Positions 1 through 6,666 of a stretch of DNA of 13,165 nucleotides are shown here, one piece after another (position 1 is the stretch's first letter; each line of letters starts with the position of its first letter). Made by a program: the position numbers and the translations under genes. This DNA comes from Conoideocrella luteorostrata. Its lineage: Eukaryota; Ascomycota; Sordariomycetes; Hypocreales; Clavicipitaceae. The stretch spans positions 1-13,165 of the forward strand of contig JASWJB010000595.1 in assembly GCA_032433595.1 (NCBI GenBank), read 5' to 3'. A model generated the notes under the pieces. The model was not told the DNA's origin. It saw nothing but the letters and a program-made list of their open reading frames with translations, and did no database searches.

Positions 1-862
1 GTAGCAGCAGCAGCAGTATCACCTGACTTTTCTTCCTCCCTCCCGCTAATATCGTGACCAGAATCCCGACCGGAATCCCGACCTGTGGCCATCATTATCC
101 TCATCATTACCTGACTATTCCCTCTCCTGAGTGCTGAATTTTCCCTTCCATCGACCGCTCCTATCGTAATCGTCTTCCTGAATGTCTTCCTGACTGAATT
201 AGATCACGGCCGACAACCACATCATTAAAGGGATCGCCTTGGTCAGATTGCCTCATGATATCGGATGGATCTGATACTTCTTGCAACGCCTGGACCTTGC
301 AACAACCAGCCTGTCAACTGACTTTCGATATCTGATGCTTTTTGTATTGTGCATCTTTGTTAACTGACTTTTGATATATGATACTTTGTGCAGTGTACGT
401 CTCCCGAGTTTTAAGCCTTTTCAACGAGCTCGTCAGATTGACCTACCATGTCTAATGCTTCAATAGGCCTGTTTGTCTTCCGAGAATTAAACCTTTAAAC
501 GAGCTCGTCAGATCGACCGGCGACGTCTGACTCATCGATAGCGCCTGTACGTCTCCCGAGATTTGAGTCTTTTGAACGAGTTCCTTGCAGCCTGTACGTC
601 TTCCGAGATTTAAACTTTTCAATGAGTTCCTTGCAGCCTGCATGTCTTCTGAGATTTCAGCTTTTTAACAAGCTTGTTAGATTGACCTGCGATATCTGAC
701 GCTTCCTGCAGAACCTATCCGTCTTTAAGAACGCACTCTAAGTCTCAACGAGACGGTTCACAGTCTCCTCCACTTTTCCGCTCATAACCTCCTTTTCCTG
801 CTCGCAACCTGACCGAAAAACCACCTATCCCGCCGGCATTCTGTGCGCTGCCCGCCGAAAGA
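1..862 (+). repeat. Partial macro-repeat unit: trinucleotide tail, linker, ~78 bp array, next unit start
   Basis: This is non-coding repeated sequence. It opens with a short CAG run, then a linker (about 118-290) that recurs near 7060-7180, 9400-9480 and 9717-9815, recognisable by GACCGCTCCTATCGTAA-like and CATCATTAAAG motifs. The ~78 bp array follows (about 241-745). From 746 comes the head of the next unit, marked by CACAGTCTCCTCC at 759-771 and by a block containing CGCCGGCATTCTGTGCGCTG. That head is cut at about 862, where similarity to the other heads (6080-6180, 8550-8640) stops after AGAGTTG. The same order (array, then head) is seen at 8500-8640, so this is a real tandem arrangement. 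No gene is seen in it. Confidence 0.8.
241..745 (+). repeat. Degenerate ~78 bp tandem repeat array, first block
   Basis: About six or seven degenerate copies are present. The unit includes CCTGTACGTCTTCCGAGATT, a short AACCTTTTCAACGAGCTCGT-like part, and AGATTGACCTGCGATATCTG followed by ATGCTTCTTGCAGCG. Copies often lack a few bases around the GCAGCGCC part, so the period wanders between about 65 and 80. The unit carries a SacI-type GAGCTC core in most copies. Short open frames across it on both strands are by-products of the repeat. Confidence 0.85.
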
Positions 863-1190
863 GTTGACGAGGACAGGACTACGGAGATCTTCACGACGGA
901 AGGGAAGTGATGGAGGGTGTGATTCCCGGAATGTTGGTCAATCTTTTTCCACTAACTTTCGACACAACCCAGTACAAGCCCTACCTAATTATAGTGTGAT
1001 AATTACTTCGTACCATCCCACCTAATATTTCACGCTTTTCCGAATATAGCGACACCTCTATTGATAATTTCACCGCCTTTTTCGTAGAGTAAGCATGCAG
1101 AGCCTTTCCGCGGAATGTGTATAGATGCAATACCTTCTTTTCAAACGCGTCTAATATGCTAGAAGAGGTCACTCTTCCAGAATGTCTTAA
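863..1190. other. Unassigned stretch between truncated repeat head and Myb-like pseudogene
   Basis: About 330 bases with no recognisable gene, RNA or element. Similarity to the macro-unit head ends at about 862. Downstream the Myb/SANT-like reading frame becomes recognisable after a stop at 1188-1190. It could hold the decayed upstream part of that gene, but I see nothing that proves it. Confidence 0.4.
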
Positions 1191-1655
1191 CCTATCGCTG
1201 AAAGTGCTTCAACTTCTCAAAGCAGCTATAATCGATGGACCGATGACCAGCAATGGGCCTTTTTGAGCATGCTGTACGAAGTCCAAATCGACGGCCGATT
1301 AAATAGCGCAAAGAAGGGTATCCGAAAGGCTGTATTTATATCGTTTATTCCAGGCCTTAAGGAACAATACCCAGAACGAGAATGGGATTATTATATGCTT
1401 GATAAGGAGCTTCACTTCTGAAATTTCTGAAGGGTGTTTTCTGAGGCAGCCGAACGGTCAGGCACATAATATAATGAGGAGAGTGGGATGCTCTCAATAA
1501 GTGCTGCAAATGCCAATTTGATTCGGACAAAAGAGAAGCCTGCCTTAGCAAATAAGGTTATTAAGAAGCCTTTATTGATTAATGATTCTGTGACTTTTAA
1601 TACCTGGGTTAAGATCTTTAGAACAAGAGGCATTCAATATCGCAACTTCATCTGA
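1191..1655 (+). pseudogene. Broken Myb/SANT-like DNA-binding domain gene fragment
   Basis: One frame reads through a recognisable fungal Myb/SANT-like domain: RWTDDQQWAFL near the start, then LYEVQIDGRLNSAKKG, FIPGLKEQYPEREWDYYML and LHF, then RSGT and YNEESGML. Tryptophan and aromatic spacing fits the family (RWT...W...REWDY). Proteins of this type are predicted nuclear DNA-binding factors that are common and multi-copy in filamentous ascomycetes, some probably of transposon origin. The copy is dead: in-frame stops lie at 1419-1421 (TGA), 1428-1430 (TGA) and 1467-1469 (TAA), all within one otherwise continuous frame, and the end at 1653-1655 coincides with the start of inverted satellite repeats. 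No start codon is in frame; a stop sits at 1188-1190. The recognition is from motif memory, without a database search. Confidence 0.7.
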
Positions 1656-1855
1656 GAGTTCGCTGAAAAGGTTTAAATCTCGGAAGTACAGGCGATTTCG
1701 AGGTATCGGATATCGCGGAAGATGTAGGGCGTGTAAGATGCAACAGATATCGCAAGGAGCTCGTTGAAAAAGGCTCAGATCTTGGAAGATGTACGGATGC
1801 TGCAAGAAGCATCAGACATGCAGCCACCCTGACGAGCTCGTTGAAAGACTCCAAT
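1656..1855 (-). repeat. ~78 bp repeat, inverted block
   Basis: Two to three copies of the ~78 bp unit lie here in reverse orientation compared with the arrays at 241-745, 7240-8516 and 9500-11210. They are recognisable by GAAAAGGTTTAAATCTCGGA (1666-1685), GGAGCTCGTTGAAAAAGGCT (1755-1774), ACGAGCTCGTTGAAAGACTC (1832-1851) and GCAAGAAGCATCAGA. The block directly abuts the 3' end of the Myb-like pseudogene and the open frame that follows. Confidence 0.8.
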
Positions 1856-2317
1856 CCCGCGAGACGGAATACCTCATCGGGAGATACAATCAGACCACGG
1901 CCCCTGACGTGGAAGGAGGAGGAACAAGACAACACCAAGGCTGAAGGACCGAAGCAGCCTAACGAGCAATCTGATGCCGAACCTATAAAGCCATCTACGG
2001 AGCCAGCAGACACAGAAATGACTGACGCTCCAAAACCGCATCACGATGTGAAGCGACCAGTTGTGCAGAATCCAGATGGTGTCATTCACTTCTTGCTATG
2101 TGAGTTAGTTAACTATCGCGAAGACTGTACGACTCGTCCCGTTTTCGTTGAGACATTGGTCACTGCCAGGCACACTTGTTCCGGAACTCGGAGTGAAAAC
2201 AAAGCATGGCATCAGAGAGACTCTATATGTAGGTTAAACGGAAAAAGAAAAAAGAAGCAAGAGGAAGGAAGACAAAGAAAAGCAATTATCTCATCCTGTC
2301 TTTCTCGCTTTCACTAG
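1856..2317 (+). other. Unrecognised exon-like open frame, possible captured host exon
   Basis: A frame stays open from inside the inverted repeats through to TAG at 2315-2317. The part after 1856 has normal-looking protein composition: rich in Glu, Lys, Pro and Asp, with WKEEEQDNTKAEGPKQPNEQ and later EMTDAPKPHHDVKRPVVQNP, like an acidic, disordered N-terminal region. There is no in-frame ATG at its beginning; the first in-frame Met is in EMTDAP. A possible intron runs from GTGAGT at 2100 to CCAG at 2166-2169 (70 bases, a usual fungal intron size), but I see no clear branch point. I do not recognise a family. It may be a captured gene piece like the others in this window, or chance. Confidence 0.3.
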
Positions 2318-2409
2318 TCTAAGCCACGCTTGCCTGTAATGTTATTATCTTGCGCAAGTCTCTTGTTAGCTATTCTGCGCTGCACACACTCGCCTTCCCG
2401 CCTAACCGT

Positions 2410-2617
2410 TGTTACAACCTTGCCGCCAAGCACACAACAAGAGCACGGTGCGAGTCACGTGGTCACCTTTCGGCCACGCTATTTATACGAGCATCTTGAG
2501 CCTCGTATCCTGACTTGTTTTCCCCCTTCTTAGACAGACAGAGACTATTTATGAATATATTGTATTTTGATGCATTTGATCCAGATCAACTTGCACGGCA
2601 CCCCTGTGCAATCCACA
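2410..2617 (+). mobile_element. Solo LTR, family 1, copy 1
   Basis: A 208 bp sequence starting TGTTACAACC and ending GCAATCCACA. It is repeated, inverted, at 7667-7873 and 12014-12532. All three share a GTCACGTGGTCACCTTT block, a TATTTATAC TATA-like box (2479-2487 here) and a TGTGCAA...CCACA end. TG...CA termini, length and the promoter-like layout indicate a long terminal repeat in its sense orientation here. No internal retrotransposon genes flank it. Flanking 5-mers (ACCGT and TCGCC) do not match, so a target duplication is not visible. Confidence 0.8.
2455..2487 (+). promoter_or_regulatory. LTR promoter-like block: E-box palindrome plus TATA
   Basis: A CACGTG palindrome inside GTCACGTGGTCACC is followed about 20 bases later by TATTTATAC. 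The same pair is kept in all three family-1 LTRs, and in looser form in LTR family 2 (GTCACGTGGCC near 11253, TTTTATACG near 11279). Conservation among diverged copies suggests this was the retrotransposon promoter. Activity here is unknown. Confidence 0.5.
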
Positions 2618-2696
2618 TCGCCCGTGCTATTTGCTTTTGTTAGCCAAACGCGGATTTTTTTTAATTGTCGCCCCCATGCCCGTATATTCTGTGTAA
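2618..2696. other. Short non-coding remnant between LTR and Dsn1 fragment
   Basis: On the minus strand this follows the Dsn1-like exon after a GTACGT donor-like sequence at about 2697-2702, so it may be intron sequence carried along with the gene fragment. Nothing else is recognisable. Confidence 0.3.
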
Positions 2697-3030
2697 CGTA
2701 CCACCCAATATTGCTTCTGAATTCGCTGTCCCATGTGGAGGCTTCGCTGGTAACGCTCGGTCGCCACACCACATCAATAGCTGTTTCATCCTTCTGGGTT
2801 CAGGCAAACCCTCCCCGAGATATGCTTGTAGAATTCCTTAGTGTCAACGTCGCGATGGGGCGTCGCTGTCTGGCCACTGTCTATCAGAGAGCTAGCCCTT
2901 TGTCCGCGAGATCCCAAACTGCTTCTTCTGCTCAACTTTCCTCCCTTTTTGCGCATCTTTTTATTTCAATTTATTACTGGCGTATCGCTCATTAGAAGAG
3001 CAATCTTTGATGACTCCATTGGTCGTCGCG
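2697..3030 (-). pseudogene. Dsn1/Mis13-type kinetochore gene fragment, copy 1
   Basis: The minus strand encodes, in order, a basic Ser-rich segment (RRSSLGSRGQRASSLIDSG), DVDTKEFYKHISG, then after a frameshift LPEP-like, RRMKQ-type and WCGDRALPAKPPHGT. This combination (RRSSLG.RGRRASSLIDSG, EFYKHI, EPRRMKQLL.WCG.RAL) is characteristic of the fungal Dsn1/Mis13 subunit of the Mis12 kinetochore complex, which links centromeric chromatin to the Ndc80 complex. This copy reaches furthest into the downstream exon and ends at a GTACGT donor-like site near 2702. It is broken by TGA at 2966-2968 (Arg CGA in the copy at 4509-4797) and by loss of one base in the C run near 2811. The rest of the gene is absent. 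It borders group I intron sequence at 3030/3031. Confidence 0.8.
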
Positions 3031-3249
3031 GTGTTGGTGACGGCTCCCACCGCGAGAGATGCGACAATGGACAATCCGCAGCCAAGCCCCTAAGTGCGCC
3101 CAGCATACGGGGAAGGTTCAGAGACTTGACGGGGGTGGGTGGGCTTGCCTGCTCGACTGACTGGCTTTCGCCTGCTTAAGATAAAGTCCGCGTGTGCGTG
3201 AAAGTGCACATGCCCATACGCCAGGCGTATAGGCGGCCCCAACTCTACG
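3031..3249 (+). ncRNA. 3' portion of group I intron, 18S site S943 type
   Basis: The segment directly precedes 18S exon sequence and carries group I core elements: ACAATCCGCAGCC (3071-3083, P4-P6 region), TTCAGAGACT (3117-3126, P7 5' strand) and AAGATAAAGTCC (3178-3189, matching the conserved AAGATATAGTCC S/P7 element). The last base is G (3249), as expected for omega-G. The position within 18S (before GGAGCCTGCGG) fits the known S943 insertion site. The 5' half (P1, P2, 5' exon) is missing, replaced by Dsn1-like sequence, so it cannot self-splice here. The exact left edge between 3031 and about 3060 is uncertain. Confidence 0.75.
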
Positions 3250-3510
3250 GGAGCCTGCGGATTAATTTGACTCAACACGGGGAAACTCACCAGGTCCAGA
3301 CACAATAAGGATTGACAGATTGAGAGCTCTTTCTTGATTTTGTGGGTGGTGGTGCATGGCCGTTCTTAGTTGGTGGAGTGATTTGTCTGCTTAATTGCGA
3401 TAACGAACGAGACCTTAACCTGCTAAATAGCCTGTATTGCTTTGGCAGTACGCCGGCTTCTTAGAGGGACTATCGGCTCAAGCTGATGGAAGTTTGAGGC
3501 AATAACAGGT
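3250..3510 (+). rRNA. 18S (SSU) rRNA gene fragment, 261 bases
   Basis: The sequence is unmistakable SSU rRNA: GGAGCCTGCGG, TTTGACTCAACACGGGGAAA, GTGGGTGGTGGTGCATGGCC, TTGCGATAACGAACGAGACC and GGACTATCGGCTCAAGC, ending AATAACAGGT. It is exactly the exon between the S943 and S1199 intron sites and nothing else of the rRNA gene is present. Likely mutations compared with the usual sequence, recalled from memory, include GCGGATTAA for GCGGCTTAA, AGCCTGT for AGCCCGT and AGCTGATGG for AGCCGATGG, the last two being C-to-T at CpG. It is a non-functional relic, but useful for placing the organism. Confidence 0.95.
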
Positions 3511-3717
3511 TGACCTACACAGGCCTGTAACAGTGGGCCTCGTTAAAAAAGATAACCGCTAGACCAGTAACTTTACTCTCGCGGAGGCAGTCCTCCTTTT
3601 ATCGGGCGAGGGAGCAGCGAAGTCTGCTTGTTTCGGGCAACACCACCTGGTACAGGGAACGCCCAACGGGCCGATCCTGTGGCGAGCCTGGGTAACGCTA
3701 GGCCGTCGCAATGCGCG
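3511..3717 (+). ncRNA. 5' portion of group I intron, 18S site S1199 type
   Basis: It starts right after AATAACAGGT, the known S1199 insertion point in fungal 18S. The exon end ACAGGT (3505-3510) can pair with GCCTGT at 3523-3528, forming P1 with the expected U-G wobble at the splice site. Further group I-like sequence follows (GGGCAACACCACCTGG, ACAGGGAACGCCC, GAGCCTGGGTAACGCTAGG). It is cut at about 3717, where Dsn1-derived repeats begin, so its 3' end and 3' exon are lost. Confidence 0.75.
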
Positions 3718-3988
3718 GGCAAACCCTCCCCCGAGATATGCTTGGAGAATAGAATTCTCGCGATGGCAACGCTCGGTCGCCACACCACATCAATAGCTGT
3801 TCATCCTTCTAAGTTCAGGCAAACCCTCCCCCGAGATATGCTTGTAGAATTCCTTAGTGTCAACGTCGCGATGGCAACGCTCGGTCGCCACACCACATCA
3901 ATAGCTGTTTCATCCTTCTAGGTTTAGGCAAACCCTCCCCCAAGATATACTTGTAGAATAGAATTCCTTAGTGTCAACGTCGCGATGG
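3718..3988 (-). pseudogene. Tandem array of a 108/113 bp Dsn1 exon piece
   Basis: A partial unit (3718-3767) and two full units (3768-3875, about 108 bp, and 3876-3988, about 113 bp) repeat the same Dsn1-like exon piece, on the minus strand from DVDTEEFYKHISGEGLPE to RRMKQLL.WCGDRAL. Each unit runs from AACGCTCGGTCGCC to GTCAACGTCGCGATGG. The longer form has a 5 bp duplication (GAATAGAATTCC instead of GAATTCC). 108 is 36 codons, so the short unit keeps phase, but the second unit has lost a base in CTGTTCATCC (near 3800) and the long unit shifts frame. These are amplified gene debris, not a functional repeat protein. The array is interrupted at 3988/3989 by an LTR-type insertion. Confidence 0.85.
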
Positions 3989-4508
3989 TGTTGGATTACA
4001 CGGGTGTGTGTGTGGACCGGATGTGTGGATACACGGGCTGTGAGAGAAAGGTTTCGTGGCCTCTGGGCCTAAGGCAGGAATTCAGGACGGAAGTGTCTCA
4101 GATTATAGGGGTATTCATACGGGGATTTGGACGGGACCGTTAGACGAGGGATTCTGCATCCATCATCTCAGTAACACAGCTCTTCCCATCAATGCAATCA
4201 AATTTAAACCTCTCGTGCCAATTCCAACAGTTATGAGCCCGGGAGAGTAGCGTTGACGCTAGCCTGTAACTTTCCGGAAAAATTGCACTGATTGGCCACA
4301 CATGAGCCCCTCAGGTAGAAAGGTCATGAGTTCGAACCCTGCCGACGTGAAGAGTCAGAGAGCCATGCGTAATCCGTGCAGAAAAGATAGAGAATCTACC
4401 TTCCCTGAGGGGGTGTGTTGGAGTATAAGACATGATAATAACTTACTGAAAGAATATTTAGTGAGCTCACACTTTTGCGCTATGGCGCAACGGAAATTTA
4501 ATCCGACA
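3989..4508 (+). mobile_element. 520 bp compact LTR-type element with perfect 5 bp target duplication
   Basis: The element begins TGTTGG (3989) and ends CCGACA (4508), and is flanked by GATGG on both sides (3984-3988 and 4509-4513). Removing it and one GATGG restores the GCGATGGCAACGCTC junction seen between neighbouring units. Inside, a second CCAACA end at 4224-4229 and a second TGTTGG start at 4416-4421 are preceded by a purine-rich CCTGAGGGGGTG, so it could be read as two LTR-like pieces (241 and 93 bp) around a 186 bp core. The two pieces are not clearly similar, so a single solo LTR is equally possible. It has no coding capacity. GAGTTCGAACCCTG (4328-4341) resembles a tRNA T-arm. Confidence 0.7.
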
Positions 4509-4797
4509 GATGGCAACGCTCGGTCGCCACACCACATCAATAGCTGTTTCATCCTTCTAGGTTCAGGCAAACCCTCCCCCGAGATATGCTTGTAGAATAG
4601 AATTCCTCAGTGTCAACGTCGCGATGGGGCGTCGCTGTCTGGCCACTGTCTATCAGAGAGCTAGCCCTTCGTCCGGGAGATCCCAAACTGCTTCTTCTGG
4701 TCGACTTTCCCCCCTTTTTGCGCATCGCTTTATTTCGGTTTATTACTGGCGTATTGCTTATTGGAAGAGCAATCTTTGATGACTCCATTGGTCGTCG
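4509..4797 (-). pseudogene. Dsn1/Mis13-type kinetochore gene fragment, copy 2
   Basis: Part of the exon repeat (4515-4627) joined to the upstream basic segment (4628-4797) on the minus strand: NTPVINRNKAMRKKGGKST, RRSSLGSPGRRASSLIDSGQ, then DVDTEEFY, where a 5 bp duplication (GAATAGAATTCC, near 4595) breaks the frame before the EPRRMKQLLMWCGDRAL part. The upstream segment is intact, unlike copy 1, which has a stop there. Downstream exon sequence beyond RALP is missing because the unit joins GATGG and the inserted element. Differences from copy 1 are mostly transitions. Similarity to copy 1 ends at about 3030 and 4797. Confidence 0.8.
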
Positions 4798-5236
4798 CGA
4801 GTGACCCGGTCCACCCCGAATATTTACGCCGGAAACCTAGTATCTATAAGCTTAAGAAAAGAGAAGGGAAAGGGGAAGGCAGCAAGGAGCTCTCTTCCTC
4901 TCTTCTCTGCGCTGGACTAACGCGCCAAGGTGTGACCCTAACAGGAGTACGCCTGTCTTGCCCCTTTGCTCTGCCGGAGTTGAATCGCGAGCCTTTGGCT
5001 GATCTTATAGTTATTCCTGATGTCTTCTGAGAACAAGCAAGATAGCCTTCGGCAAGGGGCGCCTACTGCCAAGATTTGTTAGATAGTTTCTTCGGGATAT
5101 TAAAGAGCAAAGACATAATGGGGGAAAAAAATTAAACGGCAGAATCCTTACCGAGAGCAGACTGTCACAAGTGAGCAGCTATAGATGTCTAAATGCAGTC
5201 GAATTGTCCTTTTTTCTCTCTAGATTAACGAGGAAT
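4798..5236. other. Unassigned stretch with a short exon-like frame
   Basis: About 440 bases with no recognised gene. On the plus strand a frame running to TGA at 5028-5030 ends in VTLTGVRLSCPFALPELN and DLIVIPDVF, which reads like real protein but matches no family I know. From 5031 to 5236 I see no gene, RNA or repeat. It may be another captured host fragment. Confidence 0.3.
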
Positions 5237-5366
5237 TAGACTTGCTCTTCGGTCGTGTAGAAGGATAGGTTGCCGACATAGAGTGTCGTTGAGTTCTGCA
5301 GCGGATCGGCTTTTGGTTCCTCGGGGGCAGCTTGGCCAACTTGCCTTTTTGATCTGAGCAGTCTAG
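5237..5366 (-). pseudogene. Nuclear cap-binding protein CBP20 (Cbc2) gene fragment
   Basis: The minus strand encodes RSKRQVGQAAPEEPKADPLQ followed by NSTTLYVGNLSFYTTEEQV. TTLYVGNLSFYTTEEQ is the RNP2 start of the RRM of the small nuclear cap-binding subunit (CBP20/Cbc2), which binds the m7G cap of nuclear transcripts together with CBP80. The basic, charged lead-in also fits the N-terminal region of that protein. The frame ends at TAA (5236-5238) just where YELFSKCG would be expected, and no downstream RRM sequence is found. This is a short captured or rearranged piece, not a gene. The left end near 5366 is approximate. Confidence 0.8.
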
Positions 5367-5510
5367 ATTATAGGATGCTGGATTGCCTGGGCAGACGTTT
5401 GTAGAGACGCGAGCTTAAGCTCGAGTCCTTAACACGGGGTTCGTAAAGGGTTCCGATCAGGAAGGTGATCAAGAACACGGTCACGATAGAGGCAGCCGGG
5501 AGACGGAAAA
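5367..5510. other. Nothing recognised
   Basis: Short stretch between the CBP20 fragment and the inverted macro-unit. It contains the palindrome GAGCTTAAGCTC (5411-5422) but no gene. Confidence 0.4.
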
Positions 5511-5930
5511 GTCTGCTGCTGCTGCTGCTAATGATGATAATAATTGCTGCCGCGAGTCAGGATTCCGGTCAGGATTCTAGTCACGACAGTCGCAGTTAGG
5601 AGGGGAAAAAGTCAGCTTATAATAATAACAATGCCGCTGCAGCTGTTAGCACTTGGGAGAGGGAAAAGTCAGCCGACACAAGAGTAACAACACAGCACCA
5701 TAACAACCAGGGCACGGGATGCAGAGACAACTAGTGCATAAGATGCAAAGAAAACTAGTGCATAAGATGCAGAAAAACGCAGCGCAAAGTGTAAACTAAT
5801 AGCAAAGCCTAACACGTCACACGTAGTGCGCAGTCTACAGAAAACCCGTTCGGCAGGGAATCCAGCTATTAAGGGGGCTCGCAAGCAACTTCCCAAGACT
5901 AGGACTACGTCACTTGTAGTTACCACTCTC
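5511..5930 (-). repeat. Inverted partial macro-unit (head, trinucleotide block, linker)
   Basis: Reverse complement of the macro-unit. 5513-5545 is CTG/ATG trinucleotide sequence. 5550-5690 is the linker with GGTCAGGATTC and GGGAGAGGGAAAAGTCAGC. 5690-5870 is the head, with repeated AGTGCATAAGATGCA that mirrors TGCATCTTTTGCAC of the forward copies. The order read on the minus strand (head, trinucleotide, linker) is the same as in the forward units, so this is a true inverted copy. It faces forward unit 1 head to head. Confidence 0.75.
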
Positions 5931-5986
5931 TACTTAAAGTAGTAACTGCAAGGTCTCTATCCTAGTCTTGGGAAAACGGCCCCCTG
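5874..5986. repeat. Large imperfect hairpin at the head-to-head junction
   Basis: TTCCCAAGACTAGGA (5890-5904) and TCCTAGTCTTGGGAA (5960-5974) are perfect 15 bp inverted arms. Pairing continues inward with CTTGTAGTTAC (5913-5923) against GTAACTGCAAG (5942-5952, one mismatch) and outward with GGGGG against CCCCC. The loop has a TACTTAAAGTA palindrome (5931-5941). This is the centre of a longer palindrome formed by the two macro-units. Confidence 0.85.
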
Positions 5987-6666
5987 TCTTCCTCCTTTTC
6001 CTGCCCACAGTCTCCTCCTTTGTCTGCTCACAACCTCCTCCTTTTTTCTGCTCACAACCTCCTCCCTTTTCTGCTCACAACCCGAGCTGAAAATCCGGTA
6101 TTTTGTGCGCTGCCCGCCGCAGAGTTGCCGCGCGCGCCGGGAGCGGCCTTATTTTAGCTGCATTGTGTGCGCTGCGTGTCTGCGAGTCTTTTGCGCTAGG
6201 TTTCGTGCTGTTCTGGGCGCTGGTGGTTGAGTTGTGGTTAATAGTGTATAAGGCCGTATTTTAGCAGATTACACGCCCGGTATTTTGTTTCCTGTCTTGA
6301 TCTATACTACATCTTATGCGCTGAACTCTGGTGCATCTTTTGCACCGGGTTTTACTCTGTCTGGCGCGCTGGTTATGTTGCCTGTTGCTGCTTGTTGCTT
6401 GTGAGCCCCGTGCCGCGGAGATCCCCCTTGGTTTTTGGCAGTTTGCGCGCTGCGTACTTTATTTACGGCGATGCATTTTATAACATTTTATAAGCCGCAA
6501 TGTTGTGCATCTTTTGCACTGAGTATTATGCCGTCTGGAGCACTGGTTGTTGTGCTGTGCTGTTGTGTTACTCTGTGCTACTTACCAGCCCCCCCCTCGC
6601 GGTATCGCTGGCCCCGACCAAGCCCTGCGTTTTTTGCACCTTGGGCGCTGCCGTTCTTGCGCGGAC

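Noticed and set aside
3628..3921. Plus-strand repeat protein with recurring MATLGRHTTSIAV
   Set aside because: It is the antisense shadow of the Dsn1-type exon units, whose minus-strand frame matches known protein motifs.
4265..4400. Functional tRNA gene
   Set aside because: A T-arm-like motif and partial stems are present, but the distance between possible acceptor and anticodon arms is far too long and position 33 of the loop is not T.
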